A DNA stretch of 64,000 bases, taken from positions 372,001 through 436,000 of the forward strand of contig NZ_CP080412.1 in assembly GCF_019457635.1 (NCBI RefSeq), written 5' to 3'. The translations under genes and the position numbers were made by a program. Source of the DNA: Shewanella mangrovisoli. GTDB lineage: Bacteria; Pseudomonadota; Gammaproteobacteria; Enterobacterales; Shewanellaceae. How positions within the stretch are numbered: the first letter of the stretch is position 1; each line of letters begins with the position of its first letter. Of the stretch, positions 1 to 8,180 are shown in pieces. Under the pieces are notes generated by a model. The model did no database searches. It saw only the letters and a list, made by a program, of their open reading frames with translations, and was not told the DNA's origin.

Positions 1-936
1 CTGTTGGCCGGCAATGTTCTCGTGGGTGTAAGTGAGGCTAGTCGTCGTGACTTGGTTGTTCGCCGCTTCCCAAGGTTGTTTTTCTTCGATTGCGCCCGTG
101 GGCTTGCCTGTGGTGATATCGCCTTTCACTGGCATCCAATCGCCATTGTTCTCCATGTTGTAATGGTTAACCATCAGCTCTAAGCGCGACTCGGCAAAGT
201 TGTGGCCGAGTTTGATAAAGAAGTCCTTGCTCTGGCTGTCCATGGACTCGCCTTGCGTTGTGTCCACACCAATCACATCGTGATTTGCATCGTAGTACAC
301 GCCGTTATTGCGATAGCTCACCGAACCCAACATATCGATCAGATCGGATTCGCCCGAAAACGCATAGCTGGCACCAAAACTCACACCGTTAGATTTGAGC
401 GAATCGGGCACAGTGGCATCGAAGCTAACCACGTGCTGGTTATCGCCCGTTGGTTTTTTGGTGATGTAGTTGATGATACCGCCCTGCGCGCCTAAGCCGT
501 GCATCGCATTGGCGCCGTGAATAATTTCGATACGCTCGATCATCGCAGGATCGATAGTTTGCCCCGAACGGCCACCACTACGCAGTGGGTTGGATTGGGG
601 TACACCATCGATCATGATTAAGGGCGGACGGCCACGCAGGGTTTCGCCCGTGTTGCTCATCTTCTGACGGCTGGGTGAAAAGCTAGGTGCTAAGTTACCG
701 ATAATGGTCGACAAATCTTTAGTGGTGCGGAACTGCTCTTCGAGTTGCACGCGGTCGATAATAGTCACTGTATTAGGGATAGAGCTTGGCGATTTATCCA
801 TGCGACTCGCGGTGACAGTGATCTTTTCGATGTCTTTATTCTTATTCGTTCCCGTATCAGGGGCTTCTTGAGCGACGGCGGACTGGGTGAGGGCCGCAAA
901 GACGGCGAGGGCAACAAACGAGGTTTTGAACGTCAT
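1..936 (-). CDS. TonB-dependent outer-membrane receptor, N-terminal part (cut by window edge)
   Basis: An open minus-strand frame runs from an ATG at 936 to the left edge, giving 312 residues with no stop. The first ~22 residues form a signal peptide ending in AVA-QEA. A TonB-box-like EKITVTA lies near residues 34-40. The plug domain follows, with LRGRPPLIMIDGVP, RIEIIHGANAMHGLGAQGGIINYITKKP and the start of the barrel. These receptors import ferric siderophores, heme or other scarce ligands using TonB/ExbBD energy. The ligand cannot be read from this part. A Fur-box-like sequence about 80 bp upstream (1014-1032) points to iron repression. The C-terminal barrel lies outside the window. Confidence 0.93.
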   Translation of the reverse strand, partial: MTFKTSFVALAVFAALTQSAVAQEAPDTGTNKNKDIEKITVTASRMDKSPSSIPNTVTIIDRVQLEEQFRTTKDLSTIIGNLAPSFSPSRQKMSNTGETLRGRPPLIMIDGVPQSNPLRSGGRSGQTIDPAMIERIEIIHGANAMHGLGAQGGIINYITKKPTGDNQHVVSFDATVPDSLKSNGVSFGASYAFSGESDLIDMLGSVSYRNNGVYYDANHDVIGVDTTQGESMDSQSKDFFIKLGHNFAESRLELMVNHYNMENNGDWMPVKGDITTGKPTGAIEEKQPWEAANNQVTTTSLTYTHENIAGQQ

Positions 937-1013
937 ATAACTTCCTGCTAAGGGCGAGTGAATTTGCTACACCGATATCCTTGGCATCAGACTATTCCGT
1001 TAAACAACATTGC

Positions 1014-1032
1014 AAATGATAACGATTTTTAT
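1014..1032 (-). promoter_or_regulatory. Putative Fur box upstream of the TonB receptor
   Basis: The sequence AATGATAACGATTTTTATT resembles the Fur consensus of facing GATAAT-like hexamers (TGATAAC, one base, ATTTTTA). It sits in the leader of the divergent-free TonB receptor, ~80 bp from its ATG. The left half matches well and the right half is weaker. The assignment is inference from motif similarity plus the receptor context. Confidence 0.5.
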
Positions 1033-1180
1033 TGTCGCCGATTTTAAGGAAGTGAATTGGGCTTGTCTAGTCGAGTTGTAAATAAAATGCGTGGGAAAAG
1101 TGGCAATTTTTAGGAGTTGTGATTCGGCTAACAAATAGGTGCATTTAGATTGAGGGTTTGTTTGTAGGCTGAGCCCCGAT

Positions 1181-1209
1181 TTGTTGCCGCGTCGAAGGAA
1201 GCTTATAAT
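1181..1209 (+). promoter_or_regulatory. Sigma-70-type promoter for the DUF2986 gene
   Basis: A perfect -10 hexamer TATAAT (1204-1209) follows a TTGTTG -35-like hexamer (1181-1186) with 17 bp spacing. It would start a transcript with a ~20-nt leader before the ATG at 1239. Confidence 0.5.
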
Positions 1210-1238
1210 GGCGACCTTTTTCTCGCCTTGGTGCCCAT

Positions 1239-1430
1239 ATGAACCGCAAAAAGAAGATTAACGAAACGCTTAAACAGAAGGCGAAAAAAGCCAATGCTAA
1301 GTTGCATAGCAGCAATAAGCCTAAATATGTTTCTAAAGCCGAGCGTGCAGCACAGGCCATCGCGGCAGAAACCGAGATGACACAACCCATTGAACAATCC
1401 GCAGAGCTCGTCGCTAACGAGAATGCTTAA
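1239..1430 (+). CDS. DUF2986 family small basic protein
   Basis: A 63-residue protein beginning MNRKKKINETLKQKAKKANAK, very rich in Lys, Ala and Asn, with a KPKYVSKAERAAQ segment in the middle and an acidic C-terminal tail. This matches from memory the short DUF2986 proteins of Shewanella and Vibrio, whose function is unknown. The basic N-terminal half could bind RNA or ribosomes, but that is speculation. A near-consensus sigma-70 promoter lies just upstream, which supports a real, expressed gene. It stands alone between the TonB receptor and the convergent M23 peptidase gene. Confidence 0.8.
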   Translation: MNRKKKINETLKQKAKKANAKLHSSNKPKYVSKAERAAQAIAAETEMTQPIEQSAELVANENA

Positions 1431-1442
1431 CCGACCAACCCT

Positions 1443-1955
1443 CTACTTAGGGTCTAAATAGTCGATTGGATTTAAGTAAAACGCCTTCTTATATCCTTGG
1501 GTGGAAGTGTCTATCAGCCAAGGTCTAGGCAATAGGCTGACAATGGAATAGTGCAAATGGGGTGGTTTGCCTTGGGCGTTCCCCGTGGTGCCGACGGTGC
1601 CGAGCACATCCCCGCGCCCAGCAAATAAACCTGCCGATGTGTTAATGCTATCGAGGTGGGCAAAATAGTGGATTTGCCATTTTGGGCCGAGTCCGACGAT
1701 CACTTTGCCACCCTTAAAAAACTCCCCTTTATACAGCAGTAACAGTGGCGTTGGCGCGATTACGGGCGTATTGGCTGCGGCAAAAATATCAATGCCTTTG
1801 TGGGTGCCTGAGCTGCCCCAGGGTTCATACCAAAAGGTTTGGCTATTCCAATCCTTATTGCTAGCGCCTTTGACTGGGATGACGGGCTGTTCTGGCACTA
1901 AACATCCGGCGAGGATAAAAAGTGCGATAACAAGAGTGATGAATTTGAGCTTCAT
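1443..1955 (-). CDS. M23 family metallopeptidase, lipoprotein
   Basis: 170 residues. A lipoprotein signal peptide with lipobox LAGC (Cys ~18) is followed by a LytM/M23 domain: the first zinc ligands are in GTHKGIDIF (His and Asp) and the HxH motif is in HLHYS. M23 enzymes cut peptidoglycan cross-bridges. Keeping the His/Asp and HxH residues suggests an active enzyme rather than a degenerate LytM adaptor. It is the third gene of a minus-strand operon (CHAP amidase, unknown protein, this gene), 21 bp after the preceding stop. It is expected to be membrane-anchored in the periplasm. Confidence 0.88.
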   Translation of the reverse strand: MKLKFITLVIALFILAGCLVPEQPVIPVKGASNKDWNSQTFWYEPWGSSGTHKGIDIFAAANTPVIAPTPLLLLYKGEFFKGGKVIVGLGPKWQIHYFAHLDSINTSAGLFAGRGDVLGTVGTTGNAQGKPPHLHYSIVSLLPRPWLIDTSTQGYKKAFYLNPIDYLDPK

Positions 1956-1976
1956 TTTGACCTCGGTATAACGCTG

Positions 1977-2558
1977 TTAGTGAAACTCACTGAATTCGCG
2001 CCAATTAGCGGGATACTGGCTGCGCTCGGCCTCACTGAGTGATAACCAGTAAGGCCGCCAAAACGTATCGCACCAAAACTCAATATTGCCCTGCAGACTG
2101 CCGAGCGTATCAGGGGCGACCTCGGGAAAGCTTTCCCACGGAGCTGGTGGCGCGGCCTTAAAGGCGATTAGTTGTTGCAGCAGCAAGATATCATTGCTGA
2201 TCAGTAGTACGCAGATCCCTGCAAAATCAGCATATTGATGTAGAAAAACATGGCTCGGCCCTTGGGCATGGTGCAAGACGCCACTAAATACCACATCGTA
2301 ACTGGCTTCTGGCTCAAATCCTGTGTCGCTGAGCAAGGCATCGAGTCGTTGTTTATCTGGCTTGTTCAACAAACAATGGACTTGATAAGCGGCTAGGCCG
2401 GGTTGCATGGCGGAGGTGACGATGGGATAAGCTTGCTGGCTGGGTAAAGATAGGCTTGGCGCTAGTGCTTTGCTAAAAATTGCTTGAAGATCCGCAGCCT
2501 GTGAGTCCGTATCCGCCTTAGTGCCGAAGTGTCGTTTTAGCCAGTCGAGTAGTCTCAT
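1977..2558 (-). CDS. Hypothetical protein, middle gene of CHAP/M23 operon
   Basis: 193 residues starting MRLLDWLKRHFGTKAD. The start chosen is the ATG at 2558, which has GAGG seven bases upstream. An in-frame GTG at 2579, overlapping the upstream stop, would add seven residues. There is no signal peptide. The C-terminal half is Trp-rich (NIEFWCDTFWRPYWLSLSEAERSQYP). I do not recognise a family. Its tight coupling between a CHAP amidase and an M23 peptidase suggests a role linked to cell-wall or thiol-polyamine hydrolysis, but that is only guilt by association. Confidence 0.75.
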   Translation of the reverse strand: MRLLDWLKRHFGTKADTDSQAADLQAIFSKALAPSLSLPSQQAYPIVTSAMQPGLAAYQVHCLLNKPDKQRLDALLSDTGFEPEASYDVVFSGVLHHAQGPSHVFLHQYADFAGICVLLISNDILLLQQLIAFKAAPPAPWESFPEVAPDTLGSLQGNIEFWCDTFWRPYWLSLSEAERSQYPANWREFSEFH

Positions 2559-2575
2559 TTTTACCTCTACGACAT

Positions 2576-3265
2576 TCACAGTTTAAGGGGAATAGCTTGT
2601 TGGTTAACTTGGATATTTGCCTCCACATTCTCCTCAGTACTTCCCTCCATAATCGTGGCAGCAGGAGCTTCCCTGCGTAACCAACCCTTGGTGCGCGGGG
2701 CATCGATATACCATAGTCCTTCACGTTGCACTAAGGGAAAAACCTCCCGTGACGGTGCAAAAGGGCCGGGATTTTGCTGGGCAATTTCGATACTGGTTTC
2801 TGTGACGTTGGCGATAATGGCGACATGGCCGTAGGGATTAAACATCCATGGCGCGAATACCAGTAAATCATCGGCCATCGGCTTGCTTTGGCTGCCATTG
2901 GTATATTGCCGCAGGGCGCGTTTTTCATTCCAGCTCGCATCGGGCAACAGGTCATTGAAGAAGTCTTTGGCGTGACCAAAACTGTCGGGCATTTTGTGCT
3001 GATAACGCAGGTAAAAGTAACGTTTAACGAACTCTACGCATTGGTATTTGATACCTAGGTTATAGCCGTCGAGGGAGAGGTTTCGCCCCTCATTAGTGTT
3101 GACGCCGCCGTTATAATAAATCTCAACGCCATTGAGTGAGTCGAGCACATCACCCACTTGGTAGTCGGTATTTAAGTTATAACGAGTCAGCCCGTGGTAG
3201 CCGAGATAACCCAAGCCGCAGACTAGGCTCACTGTGAGTAGCAATAAACGAAAACCTTTCACCAT
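2576..3265 (-). CDS. CHAP-domain amidase resembling the glutathionylspermidine amidase domain
   Basis: 229 residues. One N-terminal membrane segment or uncleaved signal (residues ~5-22) is followed by a CHAP (NlpC/P60-like cysteine hydrolase) domain. The likely catalytic Cys76 lies in KYQCVEFVKRYF and His147 in YGHVAIIANV. The order of segments (QCVEF, FxNGS, GHVAII, IAQQN, KGWL) parallels the amidase half of E. coli Gss, which cleaves glutathionylspermidine. A periplasmic or membrane-tethered murein amidase is the alternative. The gene is first in a three-gene operon and its stop overlaps a possible GTG of the next gene. Confidence 0.85.
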   Translation of the reverse strand: MVKGFRLLLLTVSLVCGLGYLGYHGLTRYNLNTDYQVGDVLDSLNGVEIYYNGGVNTNEGRNLSLDGYNLGIKYQCVEFVKRYFYLRYQHKMPDSFGHAKDFFNDLLPDASWNEKRALRQYTNGSQSKPMADDLLVFAPWMFNPYGHVAIIANVTETSIEIAQQNPGPFAPSREVFPLVQREGLWYIDAPRTKGWLRREAPAATIMEGSTEENVEANIQVNQQAIPLKL

Positions 3266-3454
3266 CTTTAGTACGACATTCTCAAAAGATAAATTGATTC
3301 AGCAGGATACAAGGTCGGATTGTATGCTGATGTCGCTAAAAACGTCTAGGCGTACTGGCGGTTTGCAGGGAGCTTAATACTTTCGTTGGGCTATTGGTGG
3401 AGAGATCCCTAGCGGCGCAATGGTTAAGCACCGCTAAGGAGGTATCGGCTATGA

Positions 3455-4573
3455 TTATTTGTTGGAGGCAAGTTTGACTGGAACCACTTCAAACTCGGGC
3501 CTGTCCTTGGGTAAGTATGACTTCCACCACCCTTGGTTGAGCGCTGGGCTGTGGGCTAACTCATTGAGGTTAATCCCTTGACCAAACTCAGGGGTCAGCA
3601 GGGGGACTGCATAGGCTTTCGCTGCCGCGGCAATTCGCTCTAAGGGTTCATACCAACTGTGCAGCGCTAGGTCGAAACTGCTGTTGTGGATTGGGATAAG
3701 GTATTGACCTTGAAGATCTAAATGCGCCCGTAGCGATTGCTCAGGTTGCATATGGATATCGGCCCACATCTCATCGTAGGCGCCAGTTTCGACTAAAGTG
3801 AGGTCGAAGGGGCCAAGTTTATCGCCAATCTTTTTAAAGCCATCAAAATATCCAGAGTCACCACTGAAAAAGATGTTTAATTCAGGGGATTGAATGGCCC
3901 AAGAGGCCCACAGGGTTTGATTCTTATCCCTAAGTCCACGGCCCGAGAAATGTTGCGCTGGGGTGGCGGTAAAGCGCACACCTTGGTGCTCGGTTGCTTG
4001 CCACCAGTTGAGGGCGACAATTTTTTCCTTAGGAATGCCCCAACCAATAAGATGCTTATCGACGCCCAGTGGCACAATAAATTTTTGAGTGCGCGCGGCG
4101 AGTGCCAACACGCTCTGCTTGTCTAAGTGATCGTAATGATCGTGGGACAAGATTATCCCTGCGAGCGCTGGAATGTTTTCGAGCTCAATCGGCAGAGTAT
4201 GGAAGCGTTTTGGACCAAACCATTGGCTGGGGGAGGCTCGCTTCGAAAACACAGGATCGGTTAACCAATACTGGCCGTTCAGCTGTAACAGCACGGTCGA
4301 GTGGCTGATTTTATACAACATAAGTGTGTCATCAGCCGTGGCAGGCAGCCGCATGGGCTGAATCGGTAGCGGCTGGTTTGGACTCTTGTCGGGAATACGT
4401 TCAGTGACATAACGCCATAAAATGGCTGGTAAATTACCTTCACCACTGTGAGTATTTGGCGCTTCATTACGAAAGCGTTGATCCTCTGATGGGCTAATTT
4501 CAATGATATTGGGATCTAAGGTCATAATAACGCTCCCGAGTAGCAGTAGGGCCAAGGTGATTTTGAGTCGCAT
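3455..4573 (-). CDS. MBL-fold metallo-hydrolase (UlaG/NAPE-PLD-like)
   Basis: 372 residues. An N-terminal hydrophobic segment (residues ~5-18) indicates export or membrane anchoring. The metallo-beta-lactamase zinc motif HxHxDH is seen in ILSHDHYDHLD. Further ligands are likely in TPAQHFSGRG, FFSGDSGYFD and PIHNSSFD. The segment LTDPVFSKRASPSQWFGPKRF is typical of the UlaG/RomA/NAPE-PLD-like branch acting on phosphodiesters, lipids or lactones. The substrate is not predictable. It is divergent from the TetR gene at 4679 and shares an operator palindrome with it, so it is probably that regulator's target. Confidence 0.87.
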   Translation of the reverse strand: MRLKITLALLLLGSVIMTLDPNIIEISPSEDQRFRNEAPNTHSGEGNLPAILWRYVTERIPDKSPNQPLPIQPMRLPATADDTLMLYKISHSTVLLQLNGQYWLTDPVFSKRASPSQWFGPKRFHTLPIELENIPALAGIILSHDHYDHLDKQSVLALAARTQKFIVPLGVDKHLIGWGIPKEKIVALNWWQATEHQGVRFTATPAQHFSGRGLRDKNQTLWASWAIQSPELNIFFSGDSGYFDGFKKIGDKLGPFDLTLVETGAYDEMWADIHMQPEQSLRAHLDLQGQYLIPIHNSSFDLALHSWYEPLERIAAAAKAYAVPLLTPEFGQGINLNELAHSPALNQGWWKSYLPKDRPEFEVVPVKLASNK

Positions 4574-4588
4574 TGTAAACTTGATAAA

Positions 4589-4613
4589 AGTAAACTACAC
4601 AGTGTAGTTTACT
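4589..4613. promoter_or_regulatory. Perfect 12-bp inverted repeat, probable TetR operator
   Basis: The arms AGTAAACTACAC and GTGTAGTTTACT surround a single central base (4601), between the divergent MBL-hydrolase and TetR genes. A degenerate second copy (AGTAAACT...AGTGTA) lies at about 4628-4646. TetR/AcrR regulators usually bind such short-spaced palindromes next to their own gene. Confidence 0.65.
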
Positions 4614-4678
4614 CATGGTTGTACAAAAGTAAACTCAATAGTGTAAAATATCGGCAAATATTTTGATGGCGTACCGCA

Positions 4679-5290
4679 ATGGCAGAAAAAGCAGGAAAAC
4701 TGACACATTCCCAACTGAAGCGTTTAGCGATCCTCGACGCGTCACAGGAAGAATTTATGGTCAATGGTTTTGCCGGCGCCAGCATGGATAGAATTGCCCA
4801 GCGTGCCAATGTCTCCAAGCGCACCGTTTACAATCATTTCCCCAGCAAAGAAGTGTTATTCGAGGCGACAACAAGTGACCTGTGGGCACGCACCAAAGAA
4901 GCGGCCACCTTGGCATTTAATCCCGAGCAAAGCCTCGAGTCTCAATTGCAACATATCGCTCGCCGCTGCTGGGAGCTGTATCAGCAACCGGATTTCCTGC
5001 GCGTGGCAAGGGTGGTGATGGCTGAGTTTATTCGTTCACCCATCCAAGCGACCGAGGCCATGGAACGATTGGCCAAGCAAGAGGGTGGATTAGAGGCGTG
5101 GCTTGCCGGAGCCGTGGCCCATAAGGCATTAAAAATCGATAATATTCCTCTAGCGGCCACTCAATTTTGGGGCATGTTTAAGGCATTCGCCTTTTGGCCT
5201 AAATTGTTCCATATGAAAAGCCATGACGAGTACCAACAAGATATTATCGATGCCAATATCCGTATGTTTCTCGCCATGTATCGCGCCTAG
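4679..5290 (+). CDS. TetR/AcrR family transcriptional regulator
   Basis: 203 residues. The N-terminal TetR helix-turn-helix is clear (residues ~16-62: ILDASQEEFMVNGFAGASMD, IAQRANVSKRTVYNHFPSKE). The C-terminal ligand-binding domain is of the AcrR/TetR_C type. It is divergent from an MBL-fold hydrolase, with a perfect palindrome (4589-4613) between them, which indicates local repression of both genes. The inducer is unknown. A long bidirectional terminator hairpin separates its end from dcuB. Confidence 0.92.
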   Translation: MAEKAGKLTHSQLKRLAILDASQEEFMVNGFAGASMDRIAQRANVSKRTVYNHFPSKEVLFEATTSDLWARTKEAATLAFNPEQSLESQLQHIARRCWELYQQPDFLRVARVVMAEFIRSPIQATEAMERLAKQEGGLEAWLAGAVAHKALKIDNIPLAATQFWGMFKAFAFWPKLFHMKSHDEYQQDIIDANIRMFLAMYRA

Positions 5291-5310
5291 TTTTTTCTTT
5301 CATATCAATA

Positions 5311-5346
5311 ATAAGGCCGATAATGCTTTCACATTATCGGCCTTAT
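5311..5346. terminator. Bidirectional terminator hairpin between tetR and dcuB
   Basis: A perfect 15-bp stem (ATAAGGCCGATAATG with CATTATCGGCCTTAT) encloses a six-base loop. A short T-rich run follows on the plus strand. It lies between convergent genes. Confidence 0.8.
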
Positions 5347-5370
5347 GTGTTTTATCGCTTCAAACCGTGC

Positions 5371-6723
5371 TTACAGTAAGGTGGTCGCCAGCAGATAACC
5401 AACGGTCGATGCTGTGCCCACACCGATCAATCCCGGAATAATAAAGCTGTGGTTAATGATGAACTTGCCAATTTTGGTGGTGCCAGTTCGGTCGAAGCCG
5501 ATGCAGGCCAAATCGCTCGGATAAGTAGGTAGCACAAAGTAACCATAGCTCGCGGGTAAAAAGGCAATCAATAGCTTAGGATCGACGCCTAAAGCCAAGC
5601 CCATGGGCGCGATAGCCGTGAGCGCCGCCGCTTGGCTGTTGACCAGTTTTGAGATTAAAAACAGCACTAAGGCATAGGTCCAAGGTTGGTTTTGCACCAC
5701 ATGGGAGAGGTTTTCCTTCAGTACATCCATATGGCTGATAAAGTAAGTATCACTCATCCAAGCTACGCCAAATACCGAGAAAATCGCCACCATGCCAGCC
5801 TTAAACACTGGGCCATTGGCAATTTCTGTGGGTTTGACTTTGCAGCTCATTAAGATAAAAGCCCCTGCGATCAACATCATCATCTGGATCACTAAGTTCA
5901 TCGACAGCGGCGCCAACTTGCCCTTTACCTCAAACACAGGCCGCAGTTCGCTAAAGGAGCCGAGTAACACCACGGCGGCGATAGCGGTAAAGAAGATCCC
6001 CGTTGCCCAATAGGCTTCCTTCGGAAAGGTTTGATCCAGCAGAGTCTCGCTCTTGTCGTAGATAAATGCCCTTTGTTCGGGATCTTTAATTCGCGCCTGA
6101 AACTCTTCGTCCTTATCTAAATCTTTACCACGACGCAGACTCCAGAGTGCCGCCACTAACACGCCGCAAAGGGAAGCGGGTACGGACACCATTAAAATTT
6201 CCAGCATGCTATAGGCATGGCCGACGCCGTGCTGCGCCGCCAAAATCGATACCATGGAAACCACGGCGACCGACACCGGAGAGGCACAAATCGCCATTTG
6301 CGAGGCGACCGAGGCCACCGCCATCGGGCGTTCTGGACGAATGTTTTTCTTCAGGGCGATATCAGAGATGATCGGGAACATGGTGTAAACCACGTGGCCG
6401 GTTCCGCATAAAAAGGTTAAGGTCCAGGTGGTGAGCGGCGCCAGAATGGTGATGTATTGTGGGTGGCGGCGCAGTAACCGCTCGGCAAACTGCATCATCA
6501 CATTTAAACCGCCTGCGGTTTGCAGTACTGAGGCGCAGCCTATCACCGCAAGAATGGTGAGCATCACTTGTACTGGCGGTTGTCCGGGGGCGAGACCAAA
6601 CACAAATGTCAGTAAAAATAAGCCAATACCACTTATCAACCCGAGCCCCATACCACCGTAACGGGTACCGAGCAGTAAACAGCCGAGTACGACAATAAAC
6701 TCCATTAAAATCATTTGACTCAC
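5371..6723 (-). CDS. dcuB: Anaerobic C4-dicarboxylate transporter DcuB
   Basis: 450 residues, highly hydrophobic, with about ten or more membrane segments. It matches the DcuA/DcuB family (PF03605). The stretches PGQPPVQVMLTILAVIG, ERLLRRHPQYITILAPL, FLCGTGHVVYTMFPIISDIA and KKNIRPERPMA follow E. coli DcuB more closely than DcuA, which has FAGTGNISL at the GTGHVVY position. DcuB exchanges external fumarate for internal succinate during fumarate respiration, fitting Shewanella anaerobic metabolism. It is monocistronic, with a ~270 bp upstream region shared with the PrnB-like gene. I could not read a convincing FNR or CRP site there. Confidence 0.92.
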   Translation of the reverse strand: MSQMILMEFIVVLGCLLLGTRYGGMGLGLISGIGLFLLTFVFGLAPGQPPVQVMLTILAVIGCASVLQTAGGLNVMMQFAERLLRRHPQYITILAPLTTWTLTFLCGTGHVVYTMFPIISDIALKKNIRPERPMAVASVASQMAICASPVSVAVVSMVSILAAQHGVGHAYSMLEILMVSVPASLCGVLVAALWSLRRGKDLDKDEEFQARIKDPEQRAFIYDKSETLLDQTFPKEAYWATGIFFTAIAAVVLLGSFSELRPVFEVKGKLAPLSMNLVIQMMMLIAGAFILMSCKVKPTEIANGPVFKAGMVAIFSVFGVAWMSDTYFISHMDVLKENLSHVVQNQPWTYALVLFLISKLVNSQAAALTAIAPMGLALGVDPKLLIAFLPASYGYFVLPTYPSDLACIGFDRTGTTKIGKFIINHSFIIPGLIGVGTASTVGYLLATTLL

Positions 6724-6802
6724 CCCTGCGGAACCTGCCGCGCGATTTGCATTAGAACTAGCTGTATTTGGCGCTATTGTGCGAGGGGAATGGATTTGAG
6801 AA

Positions 6803-6818
6803 CTTGCGCTGGCGCAAG
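6803..6818. promoter_or_regulatory. Short inverted repeat in the dcuB / prnB-like divergent region
   Basis: The arms CTTGCGC and GCGCAAG are separated by two bases. A second small palindrome, CTAGCGCTAG, lies at about 6861-6870. They lie 80-150 bp upstream of dcuB and could be operator sites for either divergent gene. No known regulator is matched. Confidence 0.3.
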
Positions 6819-6997
6819 GTGTAAATAAAAAGTGGCATTGGATTTTTCATAAATTTGAGCTAGCGCTAGAAACGCGCGAGCAGAAGTTGCATTCTTGTTA
6901 ACTCGGATACGCTAAAGACGCCAGTCGCCAAGTAAAAACGCGTCTATCAGTACTTGCTCCGGTAAAAATAACCATAACAATTTCCAAGGATGTCCAA

Positions 6998-8176
6998 GTG
7001 AAACCTGCCACCTATAACACCGAAGCCTTCGATGAGTGGATCCGCAGTCGCTTTGTGGAACTCAATTCCCAGCTCGAACAGCTTTATTACCAGCAGAGCG
7101 ATCGTGCCAATGTGCAAGATATCGGCACCGAGCCTAAACAAACACTAGAAAGTGAAGGGCGCGAACTGATTAAGGCGCTGCTCGATGAAGGCAATACCGA
7201 TGAAGGGTTTGACAGTGCCTTCGACCTGTTGGGGAATGTCGGCCTGTATATGGCCGCCTGTCGTCGCCATGAAATTACCGAACCGACACGGGAAACCACT
7301 TCGCCACTGGTAGAAGCTTCGGCGCTCGCTATGCATATCGGCGCCTCCATCGGCGTGACGCCACGCTTTGCTACTGCTCATTTGACCACCCATAACCGTG
7401 CCCACAATGGTATCTACAAACGCTTTACCGATCTGCCCGACGAGAAGCTGTTTGTGGATTACAACACTAAGGGCATTTTGGCCTATAAGCGTGCCAGCGA
7501 TGCCTTATTAAAAATTCAGCCCTTGGGGATTTCTCATCCGATTAGCCACGATTTACTGCGGGTCGCCAAGCAGGCATTGCAGGATGTGATTGAGTCAAAT
7601 CAGCAGTTATTCAAACGTTTAGATACCGACCGCTTTTTCTATTGTGTGCGTCCCTATTACAAACCCTATCGAGTTGGCTCTGTGGTATATCGCGGCGCCA
7701 ATGCTGGCGACTTTGCCGGGATTAACGTCATCGATTTAACCCTAGGTCTCTGTTTTGCAAACGAATCGGCCTATTCGCAAATGCTGGTGGATAAGTTTTT
7801 ATACATGATGCCAGAGGACCAACAAATCCTGCGGGAGTGTATGCGCCGCCCGAATTTGATGGATGATTTTTTACAGTCAAAGGCCTGCGTGCAGCAGGAT
7901 TGGTATCAAGAAAATCTCAAGCTGTTTATCGAAGTTTGTGAATTACATGGCGAAACCGCCATTCAACACCACAATGAGTTGGTGACTAAATACATTGCCG
8001 AGCCTTCGGTGAATATGGAGCAGCAACATTTAGCCAAGGTCACCGCCAGTGGCCCACCATTGCATGTGCTGCTTGGCTCCCTCGAGCGTTTAAGGGACAG
8101 GCGCGCCGCGGTATTACGCAACGATATTCGCACCCGTTATTACGATCTGAAAAAACTCAAAGACAGTTTAAGGTAA
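6998..8176 (+). CDS. PrnB/IDO-like heme-dioxygenase superfamily protein (PF08933, formerly DUF1864)
   Basis: 392 residues, GTG start with AAGGA upstream. Overall it resembles the PrnB family (monodechloroaminopyrrolnitrin synthase), which shares the fold of tryptophan/indoleamine dioxygenases. The clearest evidence is HHNELVTKYI (residues 324-333). It aligns with the human IDO1 segment YHLQIVTKYI around the proximal heme ligand His346, making His325 the likely heme ligand. The C-terminal SGPPLHVLLGSLERLRD lies where IDO has its GTGGTDLMNFL loop. The reaction and substrate are unknown. The substrate is probably an indole or tryptophan derivative. The next gene, four bases on, is kynureninase-like, so the two probably act in series. 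Confidence 0.88.
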   Translation: MKPATYNTEAFDEWIRSRFVELNSQLEQLYYQQSDRANVQDIGTEPKQTLESEGRELIKALLDEGNTDEGFDSAFDLLGNVGLYMAACRRHEITEPTRETTSPLVEASALAMHIGASIGVTPRFATAHLTTHNRAHNGIYKRFTDLPDEKLFVDYNTKGILAYKRASDALLKIQPLGISHPISHDLLRVAKQALQDVIESNQQLFKRLDTDRFFYCVRPYYKPYRVGSVVYRGANAGDFAGINVIDLTLGLCFANESAYSQMLVDKFLYMMPEDQQILRECMRRPNLMDDFLQSKACVQQDWYQENLKLFIEVCELHGETAIQHHNELVTKYIAEPSVNMEQQHLAKVTASGPPLHVLLGSLERLRDRRAAVLRNDIRTRYYDLKKLKDSLR

Positions 8177-8180
8177 GGCC

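Noticed and set aside
6724..6997. FNR/CRP site for dcuB
   Set aside because: Expected from the gene's role, but I found no stretch matching TTGAT-N4-ATCAA or TGTGA-N6-TCACA well enough.
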